64,000 bases of DNA from UBA5066 sp048500275 (GTDB lineage: Bacteria > Acidobacteriota > Thermoanaerobaculia > UBA5066). Below, one piece after another: positions 8,752-16,762 of the stretch. The stretch lies in NCBI GenBank assembly GCA_048500275.1, contig JASNYI010000002.1, positions 1,426,001 to 1,490,000 of the forward strand, in the 5' to 3' direction. A program made the translations under genes and the position numbers. The notes beneath the pieces were generated by a model. That model was not told the DNA's origin and did not search any database. It saw only the letters and a list, made by a program, of their open reading frames with translations. Positions within the stretch are counted from its first letter, which is position 1. The number at the start of each line of letters is the position of its first letter.

Positions 8752-11469
8752 ATGATCGGACGACGGCTCGGCGCCTACGAGATCATCGGCCCCCTCGGCG
8801 AGGGAGGGATGGGCGTCGTCTACCGGGCGACGGACTCGAAGCTCAGGCGCGAGGTGGCCATCAAGGTCCTGCCCGAGGTGTTTGCCGCCGACGCCGAGCG
8901 CCTCGCGCGCTTCGAACGCGAGGCGCAGCTTCTCGCCCAGCTGCAGCACCCCAACGTCGCCTCGATCTACGGCCTCGAGGAGGCGGACGGCGTCCGCGCC
9001 CTCGTCCTGGAGCTCGTGGAAGGCGAGGACCTCGCGGAGAGACTGAGGCGCGGAGCGCTCTCCCTCGAGGAGGCCCTCTCCGTCGCCCGCCAGATCGCAG
9101 AGGCGCTGGAGGCCGCGCACGAAAAGGGGATCGTCCACCGCGACCTCAAGCCAGGAAACGTCAAGCTCACGGCGGAGGGCATGGTCAAGGTCCTCGACTT
9201 CGGCCTCGCCAAGGCGATGGACCCGCCGGGCGCCGCGTCCGCCGCGGACCTCGCCCGCTCCCCCACGCTCATGAACTCGCCGACGATGACGGCCGCGCAG
9301 GGGACCCAGCTCGGCGTCATCCTCGGCACCGCGGCCTACATGAGCCCGGAGCAGGCGCGCGGCGGCACCGTGGACAAGCGGGCCGACATCTGGGCCTTCG
9401 GCGTCGTCCTCCACGAGATGCTGTCGGGGCGCTCTCTGTTCGCGGCCGACACGGTGAGCGACACGCTGGCCGGCGTCCTCAAGAACGAGATCGATCTCGC
9501 GCTGCTCCCCGCCAGCACGCCTCCCGCGCTTCGGGGACTCCTTCGCCGCTGCCTCGAGCGCAATCTGCGAAACCGCCTGCACGACATCGCAGACGCCCGG
9601 ATCGTCCTCGACGACCTCGTGGCGGGCCGGACGGAACCTCGCGAAGAACCGGCCGGCGACGCAGGTGCGTCCGACCCGCGAGGCCGGATCTGGCCGGCCC
9701 GGCTGGCCCTGCTCGGCGCCGGACTCCTGCTCGGCGCCCTCGGAGCCGCTCTCCTCGACCGCACCGTCCTCGCACCGACGCCGATCGAGCCGCCGACGCT
9801 GGTCTCCCTGACCTACAGCGGAAGGGACTCCGGTCCTTCGGCGTCCCCCGACGGAAAGACGATCGCCTTCACCTCGACGCGAGACGGCCGCGCGCGCATC
9901 TGGCTGAAGCAGCTCGCCACCGGCGAAGAGGTGGCGCTCACGGCCGGGCCGTCCGACTCGACGCCCCGGTTCTCGCCAGACGGCAGCACGCTGCTCTTCC
10001 TGCGCGGAGCGGCGGCCCCGTTCGGACTCTTCCGCGTCCCGACCGTCGGCGGCGAGCCCCGGCGGATCGCCGACGGACTCGCGAGCGAGCCGTCCTGGGC
10101 TCCCGACGGTCGCCGCATCGCCCTGACCCGGGCGTCGGTCCCCTTCGGCGTGCCCGACACCGTCGTCACCCTGTCGGCCGACGGCGACGACGAGCGGCAG
10201 CTGGCGCTCGTGACCGACGTCTCGCTCCTCGACGTGCGCTGGTCCCCCGACGGCCTCGAGATCGGCGCCCTGACGAACCTGCGCGCGAACTTCGCGTCCC
10301 AGCAGTCGATCGTCGCGTTCGACGCGACGACCGGGAAGCGCCGGCTGCTCTACCGGCCCGCCGCGGGCACGCTCTTCGGCGGCTGGGCGTGGCCCGGCAG
10401 CGGCGGCCTCGTCGTCTCCGAGGCCACGACGCAGTCCGGGAGAGGCGGCAGCCGGTTGCGGCTCGTTCCTCCGGGAGGGGGACCGCCCCGGACGCTCCTC
10501 TCGCTCCAGAAGCCGCCGGGCCGGCTCGACGTCGCCGGACCCGGCCGCGTCGTGATCGACCAGAGATCGCCAGTCCAGAATCTCGCGGAGTGGCCGCTCG
10601 CCGGCCGGAGGACGACCGGCGCGAACGACACGCCCTCACGCTGGCTGACGCGCGGGGGCAGCGTCGACCGGCAGCCGGTCTTCTCGCCAGACGGCACGCG
10701 GCTGGCGTTCAACTCCGACCGCGGCGGCAACCTCGACATCTGGGAGCTCGAGCTCGCGACCGGCGCCGTGCGCAGGCTGATCGTCGCCGCCGGAGACGAC
10801 TGGGATCCCGCCTACACCCGCGACGGCAAGCACGTTCTCTGGAGCTCCAATCGCAGCGGCAACTACGAGGTCTGGAGCGCCGAGGCCGACGGCGGCCGCG
10901 CGCGCCGGCTCTCCGACGACGGCGTCGACGCGGAGAACCCGACCGCGACGCCCGACGGCGCCTGGATCGTCTATTCCTCGGCGAACCCGGCGAAGAGCGG
11001 CGTGTGGAAGGTCCGCCCGGACGGCAAGGAAGCGCAGCTCGTCGTGGCCGGGGCCCTGGGCGTGCCCGAGCTCTCCCCGGACGGACTCTGGATCGCCTGC
11101 ATCGACACCGGGAACAACCTCCTCCGCGTCGTGGCGCTCTCGGACGGCGCCGAGGTCGCCACGATCACGCTGCCGCCATCGGTCCCGCTCGGCCTCCTGG
11201 CGCTCGGGCGCAGCCGGTGGATTCCGGGATCGTCGACTCTCGTCTGGCTCGACTACGACTCCGCGTCCACGGCGACACGCCTCGTCGCGCAGGAGATCGT
11301 CCCCGGCCGCGACACGAGCGCCAGCCGGCGGACGCTCCTCCAGGGCACCCCCGACTCGATGCCAGAGTCCTTCGCGGTCTCGCCGGACGGGTCGCGGCTC
11401 CTCGTCTCGTTCGACCAGAGCCGGTCGGACCTCCTCCTCGTCGACGGGCTCCGCGGGGTGGCCCGTTGA
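8752..11469 (+). CDS. Receptor Ser/Thr kinase with TolB-like propeller, array member 4 of 8
   Basis: The product is 905 residues, from the ATG ten bases after the previous stop. This is the one clear gap inside the array. The N-terminus is shortened to MIGRRLGAYEIIGPLGEGG. It has an intact kinase domain (HRDLKPGN, MVKVLDFGLAKAMD, SPEQARGG) and a membrane helix at about 318-336 (LALLGAGLLLGALGAALL). The sensor is of the TolB type: VSLTYSGRDSGPSASPDG, PVFSPDGTRLAFNSDRGGN, 'HVLWSSNRSGNYEVWSAEAD'. These blades resemble periplasmic TolB propellers and member 2. The kinase half is nearly identical in DNA to member 3. 'KGMV' replaces the usual 'KGKV' before DFG, probably neutrally. Confidence 0.9.
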   Translation: MIGRRLGAYEIIGPLGEGGMGVVYRATDSKLRREVAIKVLPEVFAADAERLARFEREAQLLAQLQHPNVASIYGLEEADGVRALVLELVEGEDLAERLRRGALSLEEALSVARQIAEALEAAHEKGIVHRDLKPGNVKLTAEGMVKVLDFGLAKAMDPPGAASAADLARSPTLMNSPTMTAAQGTQLGVILGTAAYMSPEQARGGTVDKRADIWAFGVVLHEMLSGRSLFAADTVSDTLAGVLKNEIDLALLPASTPPALRGLLRRCLERNLRNRLHDIADARIVLDDLVAGRTEPREEPAGDAGASDPRGRIWPARLALLGAGLLLGALGAALLDRTVLAPTPIEPPTLVSLTYSGRDSGPSASPDGKTIAFTSTRDGRARIWLKQLATGEEVALTAGPSDSTPRFSPDGSTLLFLRGAAAPFGLFRVPTVGGEPRRIADGLASEPSWAPDGRRIALTRASVPFGVPDTVVTLSADGDDERQLALVTDVSLLDVRWSPDGLEIGALTNLRANFASQQSIVAFDATTGKRRLLYRPAAGTLFGGWAWPGSGGLVVSEATTQSGRGGSRLRLVPPGGGPPRTLLSLQKPPGRLDVAGPGRVVIDQRSPVQNLAEWPLAGRRTTGANDTPSRWLTRGGSVDRQPVFSPDGTRLAFNSDRGGNLDIWELELATGAVRRLIVAAGDDWDPAYTRDGKHVLWSSNRSGNYEVWSAEADGGRARRLSDDGVDAENPTATPDGAWIVYSSANPAKSGVWKVRPDGKEAQLVVAGALGVPELSPDGLWIACIDTGNNLLRVVALSDGAEVATITLPPSVPLGLLALGRSRWIPGSSTLVWLDYDSASTATRLVAQEIVPGRDTSASRRTLLQGTPDSMPESFAVSPDGSRLLVSFDQSRSDLLLVDGLRGVAR
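8933..9487 (+). repeat. Near-identical kinase-coding tract, copy B (array member 4)
   Basis: This is the partner of the tract at about 6196-6750. Similarity falls away sharply downstream of the kinase domain, where the linker and propeller begin. That fits gene conversion confined to the catalytic half. The boundaries are approximate. Confidence 0.65.
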
Positions 11470-14030
11470 TCGGCACTCGCCTGGGCTCGTACGAGATCAC
11501 CGCCCCCTTAGGCGAGGGCGGGATGGGCGTCGTCTACCGGGCGACCGACTCGAAGCTGAAGCGCCAGGTCGCGATCAAGGTCCTGCCGGAGGCGTTCGCC
11601 TCGGACGCCGAGCGTCTCGCGCGGTTCGAGCGCGAGGCCCAGCTCCTCGCCCAGCTCCAGCACCCCAACATCGCCTCGATCTACGGCCTCGAGGAGTCGA
11701 ACGGCGTCCGCGCTCTCGTGATGGAGCTCGTGGAGGGGGAAGACCTCGCCGAACGGCTGAAGCGCGGCGCGCTCCCGCTCGACGAAGCCCTCGCCGTCGC
11801 CCGGCAGATCGCCGAGGCGCTGGAGGAGGCCCACGAGAGGGGGATCGTCCACCGCGACCTCAAGCCCGCGAACGTGAAGCTCACGCCCGACGGCAAGGTC
11901 AAGGTCCTCGACTTCGGCCTCGCCAAGGCGATGGACGCGCCGGGCACCTCGTCGGCCGTCGATCTCGAGCACTCCCCCACCCTGATGAACTCGCCGACGA
12001 TGACGGCGGCCGGCAGCCGGATCGGCGTCATCCTCGGCACCGCCTCGTACATGTCGCCCGAGCAGGCGCGCGGGAAGGCCGTGGACCGCCGTGCGGACAT
12101 CTGGGCCTTCGGCGTCGTCCTCTGGGAGATGCTCGCCGGCCGGCGGCTCTTCGACGGTGAGACGGTGAGCGACGTCCTCGCTTCCGTCCTCACGCGCGAG
12201 CCGGACCTCGGCGCCCTGCCGGCCGCGACCCCGCCCACCGTCCGCCAGCTCGTGCGTCGCTGCCTCGACCGGGACCCGAGACGCCGCCTCCGGGACATCG
12301 GGGAGGCACGGGTCCTCCTCGAGAATCCCGGCTCCGTCGAGCCGGAGCCGCGCACGACGCGCCGTCCGTGGCCTCGATGGGCGGTCGCGGCGCTCGCCGC
12401 GATCCTCGCAGGCGCTGGCACGATCGGCGGCGTCCTCGCGGGCCGACGAATCCCCGCCGCCGCGAACGACGAGCTGCGCATGTCGCCGCTGACCTACCGC
12501 CGCGGCACGGTCCTGAGGGCCCGCTTCGCTCCCGACGGGCAGACCGTCGTCTACGGCGCGGCCTGGGACGGGGAGCCGGTCGGCGTCTACAGCGTGCGGC
12601 TCGACACGCGCGAGTCCCGCTCGCTGGACGTCCCCGGCGCCGACGTCCTGGCCGTCTCCTCGGCGGGCGAGCTCGCCCTCGCGCTCGGGAACCGGTTCAC
12701 GATCGGGTGGGAGAGCACGTCGACGCTCGCCCGGATGCCGCTCGGAGGCGGAGCCCCGCGCGAGGTCCTCGAGCGAGTCCAGGACGCCGACTGGGCGCCG
12801 GACGGTCAGGGCCTGGCCGTCGTGCGCGAGGTCGGGCCTCTCCGGCGCCTCGAGTACCCGATCGGGAAGACCCTCTACGAGACGGGGGGCTGGATCTCGA
12901 ACGCGCGCGTCGGGCGCGACGGGAAGAGCGTCGCGTTCCTCGACCACCGCGCCCGGGGCGACAACACCGCTTCGGTGAAGGTCGTCGGACCGGACGGTGT
13001 CGTCCGGACGGTCTCCGCCTCGGCGGCCAACGGCCTCTCCTGGTCCGCCTCCGGAGAGGAGCTGTTCTTTCCGGGCGGAAACGGCCTCCGGGCCGCGAGC
13101 CCGACCGGCCGGTCCCGCGTCCTCTTCCGCTCGCTCGGGGGAACTCACCTCAAGGACGTCTCGGCGGCCGGCCTCGTCCTCGTGACCCGCACGACGCAGC
13201 AGCGCGAGATCGTGGGGCGCCCGCCCGGCGAGTCCCGCGATCGCAACCTCTCGTGGCTCGACTGGTCCTTCCCCACCGCGCTCTCGGACGACGGCCGGTC
13301 CGTCCTCTTCGAGGAACAGAACCTGGGGGCGGAGTACGGGCTCTTCCTGAGGCGGACCGACGGTGGCGCGCCCGTTCGCCTCGGGGACGGGCGCGCCCTC
13401 GCGTTGTCGCCCGACGGCAGGTGGGTCCTCTCGACCCGGACCGCCGACGGCGAGCGCGAGCTCCTGCTCCTCCCGACGGGGGCTGGCGAAACGCGCCGCC
13501 TGGGCCGCCCCGCGATCGTCGCCTCCGCGGCCTCGTTCCTCCCGGGGGGCGAGCGCCTGGTTCTCTCCGGCAGCGTCGAGAGTGGAGGCGCGAGGCTCTA
13601 CACCTTCGATCTGGCGACCGCGAAGCTCGCCCCGATCAGCCCCGAGGGGATCACCGCCTATTTCAGCGCGATCGCGTCGCCGGACGGACGCTTCGCGTTC
13701 GCGACGAGCCCCGAGGGGAGGTTGACGCTCTACCCCGTCGGCGAGGGCGAGCCGCTCGTCGTTCCGGGAACGACCTCCGACGACGTCCCGATCCGCTGGA
13801 CGGAAGACGGAAAGGCGATCTTCGTCCGGAGCGAATCGGGCGTCCCCGCGAAAGTCGAACGTGTCGACGTGACGACGGGCGAGCGCCAGCCCTGGCTCGA
13901 GCTCGTTCCCCCCGACCCCGCCGGCGTCCAGGGAATCGGTCCCATCCACCTGAGCGCCGACGGCCGGTCGTACGTCTACTCCTACCGCCGCAAGCTCGAC
14001 CAGCTCTACGTCGTGAAGGGACTGCGTTGA
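11466..14030 (+). CDS. Receptor Ser/Thr kinase with divergent propeller, array member 5 of 8
   Basis: The start is a TTG overlapping the previous stop as TTGA. It gives MIGTRLGSYEITAPLGEGG, matching the start of member 4, and no ATG fits. At 854 residues it is the shortest of the eight. The kinase motifs are complete (RQVAIKVLP, HRDLKPAN, DFGLAKAMD, MSPEQARGK). The membrane helix is at about 305-325, earlier than in its neighbours because the linker is short. The sensor differs from both main propeller types: it opens with LTYRRGTVLRARFAPDGQTV and blades read LALSPDGRWVLSTRT and AIASPDGRFAFATS. A rare start codon placed on a coupled stop suggests modest, translation-dependent expression. Confidence 0.88.
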   Translation: MIGTRLGSYEITAPLGEGGMGVVYRATDSKLKRQVAIKVLPEAFASDAERLARFEREAQLLAQLQHPNIASIYGLEESNGVRALVMELVEGEDLAERLKRGALPLDEALAVARQIAEALEEAHERGIVHRDLKPANVKLTPDGKVKVLDFGLAKAMDAPGTSSAVDLEHSPTLMNSPTMTAAGSRIGVILGTASYMSPEQARGKAVDRRADIWAFGVVLWEMLAGRRLFDGETVSDVLASVLTREPDLGALPAATPPTVRQLVRRCLDRDPRRRLRDIGEARVLLENPGSVEPEPRTTRRPWPRWAVAALAAILAGAGTIGGVLAGRRIPAAANDELRMSPLTYRRGTVLRARFAPDGQTVVYGAAWDGEPVGVYSVRLDTRESRSLDVPGADVLAVSSAGELALALGNRFTIGWESTSTLARMPLGGGAPREVLERVQDADWAPDGQGLAVVREVGPLRRLEYPIGKTLYETGGWISNARVGRDGKSVAFLDHRARGDNTASVKVVGPDGVVRTVSASAANGLSWSASGEELFFPGGNGLRAASPTGRSRVLFRSLGGTHLKDVSAAGLVLVTRTTQQREIVGRPPGESRDRNLSWLDWSFPTALSDDGRSVLFEEQNLGAEYGLFLRRTDGGAPVRLGDGRALALSPDGRWVLSTRTADGERELLLLPTGAGETRRLGRPAIVASAASFLPGGERLVLSGSVESGGARLYTFDLATAKLAPISPEGITAYFSAIASPDGRFAFATSPEGRLTLYPVGEGEPLVVPGTTSDDVPIRWTEDGKAIFVRSESGVPAKVERVDVTTGERQPWLELVPPDPAGVQGIGPIHLSADGRSYVYSYRRKLDQLYVVKGLR

Positions 14031-14032
14031 CC

Positions 14033-16762
14033 ATGGGACTTACTCCGGGCGCCCGCCTCGGTTCCTACGAGATCACCGGCCCCCTCGGCGAGGGCGGCAT
14101 GGGCGTCGTCTACCGCGCGACGGACTCGAAGCTCAGGCGCGAGGTCGCGATCAAGGTCCTGCCGGAGGCGCTCGCGGCGGACTCGGACCGCCTCGCCCGC
14201 TTCGAGCGCGAGGCGCAGGTCCTCGCCCAGCTGCAGCACCCCAACATCGCCTCGATCTACGGCCTCGAGGAGGCGAGCGGCGTCCGCGCCCTCGTCATGG
14301 AGCTCGTGCCGGGCGAGGACCTCTCCGAGCGTCTGAAGCGAGGGCCGCTCCCACTGGACGAGGCCCTCGCCGTCGCGCGCCAGATCGCCGAGGCCTTCGA
14401 GGAGGCGCACGAGAAGGGAATCGTCCACCGCGACCTCAAGCCCGCCAACGTCAAGCTCACGCCGGAGGGCAAGGTCAAGGTCCTCGATTTCGGCCTCGCG
14501 AAGGCGATGGACCCCGCCGCGGGAGGCGCGTCCGCCGCCGACCTCGGGCGCTCCCCCACGATGATGAACTCCCCGACGATGACCGCCGCCCGCGGCACGC
14601 AGCTCGGCGTCATCCTCGGCACCGCGGCGTACATGGCGCCCGAGCAGGCCCGGGGGCAGACCGTCGACAAGCGGGCCGACATCTGGTCGTTCGGGGTCGT
14701 CCTCTTCGAGATGCTCACCGGGAAGGGCCTCTTCCGGGGCGAGACGGTCACCGACGTCCTCGCCTCCGTCGTCCGCGAGCCGATCGCCTGGGACGCGCTG
14801 CCGCCCGAAACGCCCCCGAGCGTCCGCGCCCTCTTGCGCCGCTGCCTCGAACGCGATCCCAGGAATCGCATGCGCGACGTCGGCGAGGCACGGATCGCCC
14901 TTTCCCAGGCGAACGAGCCTCGTGCGGACACCCCGCCGCAGCAGCGCGCCGCGGACCTTCCGGTGGCGCGTGGCAGGTGGCCCGTCGTCCTCGCCGCCGC
15001 GGCCGCCGCCGCGGTCGTCACGTTCGGCCTGACACGCTGGCTCGTGTCTCCCGGCGCCGCGACGAACTCCCGAAGCGCTCGCGTCAGCATCTCGCTTCCC
15101 GAAGGGCACGAGCTGGGCTCGAGCCAGCTCAACCCGATCGCGATCTCCCGCGACGGGACTCGCGTCGCCTACGTCGGGCTCAGGGACGGCAGGAACCGGA
15201 TCTTCGTCCGCGCGCTGGACGCGCTCGAGGCGACCCCGCTCGAAGGGACCGAGGGCGGCGACGGGCCGTTCTTCTCCCCCGACGGGCGGTGGATCGGCTT
15301 CTTCGCGGGATCGAAGCTGAAGAAGATCGCGGTGGGCGGTGCGGCGCTGCAGGAGCTCGCCGAGGCGCCGAACCATCGGGGCGGCGACTGGGGCGACGAC
15401 GGGTACCTCTACTTCGCGCCGACCAACATCGGCAGCATCTGGCGCGTGCCCGAGGGGGGGGGCCCCGCGGCCGAGGTCACGCGCGTGGACGCGGCGGCCG
15501 GCGAGATCAGCCATCGCTGGCCCCACCGCGTCGCGGGGACCGACACCCTCCTCTACTCGGTGTGGACCGGACCCGGCGACGACGAGCACCACGTGGCCGT
15601 GCAGACGGTGGGAGCGAAGGAGCACCACCTGCTCGTCAAGGGCGGCGACGCGCCGCGGTACGCCGCGGGTCCCGGGCTGCTCCTCTACACGCATCGCGGC
15701 CAGCTGTTCACCGTACCCTGGCGGCCGTCGCAGCAGGACCTCGGCGGTGCGGTGCCGGTCGCGGCCGCCGAGCAGCCCAACGACGGCATCGGGAACGAGG
15801 GCTGCGGGAACTACGCCGTCTCCGACGACGGAACGCTCGCGTACCTCGGTGGCGGGCGGCTCTCCGCCATGCGCCTGGTCTGGGTCGACCGGGCGGGCGC
15901 CCTCGCTCCCCTGCCCCTTCCCGAGCGCGCCTACGAGAACGTGGCGATCTCGCCCGACGGCGGCCGGGCCGTGGTGCAGATCCGGGAGGGCACCACCCGG
16001 CTCTGGATCTACGACTTCGCCCGCGGCACGCTGACGCCTCTCGGCCCGGCCACCGGGAGCAGCCAGGCACCGCTCTGGACGCCCGACGGCACGCACGTGA
16101 TCTACCGGGGGACGCGCCAGGGAACGCGCAACCTCTACCGGATCCCGGTCGACGGCTCGGGCGAGGAGGAGCGCCTCACCGAGAAGCCCGGCGTGATCCA
16201 GTCCCCCACGTCGATCTCGTCGGACGGCCGCCTCCTCCTGTTCGACCAGTCCGGACCGACGGAGCCGGGAGGCGTCGGGCCCTGGGTGCTGCCGCTCGAG
16301 GGAGACCGGACGCCGCGCCGCCTCTTCCCGCTGCCGGCCACCGGCAACGACGCCCAGATCTCGCCCGACGGGCGGTGGGTCGCCTACCAGGCGATCGTCT
16401 CGTCGCGCCCGGAGGTCTTCGTCGCACCCCTCTCGGGAGCCGGAGAACGGCGCCTCGTCTCGACCGACGGCGGCACGGAGCCCCTCTGGTCCCGGGACGG
16501 CCGCGAGCTGTTCTTCCAGAGCGGCCCCCGGCTCATGGGCGTCACCGTGACGCCCGGCGCGACGTTCTCCGCGAGCCTCCCGCGGGTCGTTCACGAAGGC
16601 CGGTTCTTCAGGACGATCAACGGGAACACGAGCTTCAGCATCGCGAAGGACGGCGCCCGCTTCCTGCGCATCCAGCCGGTCAACCCGGAACCGGCCATCA
16701 AGCGCATCGAGCTCGTGCTCGACTGGTTCTCGGGGCTGAAAAGCAGGGGGAGCACCCGATGA
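14033..16762 (+). CDS. Receptor Ser/Thr kinase with beta-propeller sensor, array member 6 of 8
   Basis: The ATG lies two bases after the preceding stop, and a TTG overlapping that stop is in the same frame. ATG is preferred because it yields MGLTPGARLGSYEIT. The product is 909 residues. The kinase domain carries HRDLKPAN, DFGLAKAMD and, unlike its seven sisters, the textbook 'YMAPEQARGQ' in place of SPE at the end of the activation segment. The membrane helix is at about 316-334. The propeller is of the shared type (FFSPDGRWIGFFAGSKLKKI, a SHRWPHRV segment, QISPDGRWVAYQA). A GGGGGAG run sits seven bases before the next start, so the following gene may have its own ribosome site. Confidence 0.9.
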   Translation: MGLTPGARLGSYEITGPLGEGGMGVVYRATDSKLRREVAIKVLPEALAADSDRLARFEREAQVLAQLQHPNIASIYGLEEASGVRALVMELVPGEDLSERLKRGPLPLDEALAVARQIAEAFEEAHEKGIVHRDLKPANVKLTPEGKVKVLDFGLAKAMDPAAGGASAADLGRSPTMMNSPTMTAARGTQLGVILGTAAYMAPEQARGQTVDKRADIWSFGVVLFEMLTGKGLFRGETVTDVLASVVREPIAWDALPPETPPSVRALLRRCLERDPRNRMRDVGEARIALSQANEPRADTPPQQRAADLPVARGRWPVVLAAAAAAAVVTFGLTRWLVSPGAATNSRSARVSISLPEGHELGSSQLNPIAISRDGTRVAYVGLRDGRNRIFVRALDALEATPLEGTEGGDGPFFSPDGRWIGFFAGSKLKKIAVGGAALQELAEAPNHRGGDWGDDGYLYFAPTNIGSIWRVPEGGGPAAEVTRVDAAAGEISHRWPHRVAGTDTLLYSVWTGPGDDEHHVAVQTVGAKEHHLLVKGGDAPRYAAGPGLLLYTHRGQLFTVPWRPSQQDLGGAVPVAAAEQPNDGIGNEGCGNYAVSDDGTLAYLGGGRLSAMRLVWVDRAGALAPLPLPERAYENVAISPDGGRAVVQIREGTTRLWIYDFARGTLTPLGPATGSSQAPLWTPDGTHVIYRGTRQGTRNLYRIPVDGSGEEERLTEKPGVIQSPTSISSDGRLLLFDQSGPTEPGGVGPWVLPLEGDRTPRRLFPLPATGNDAQISPDGRWVAYQAIVSSRPEVFVAPLSGAGERRLVSTDGGTEPLWSRDGRELFFQSGPRLMGVTVTPGATFSASLPRVVHEGRFFRTINGNTSFSIAKDGARFLRIQPVNPEPAIKRIELVLDWFSGLKSRGSTR

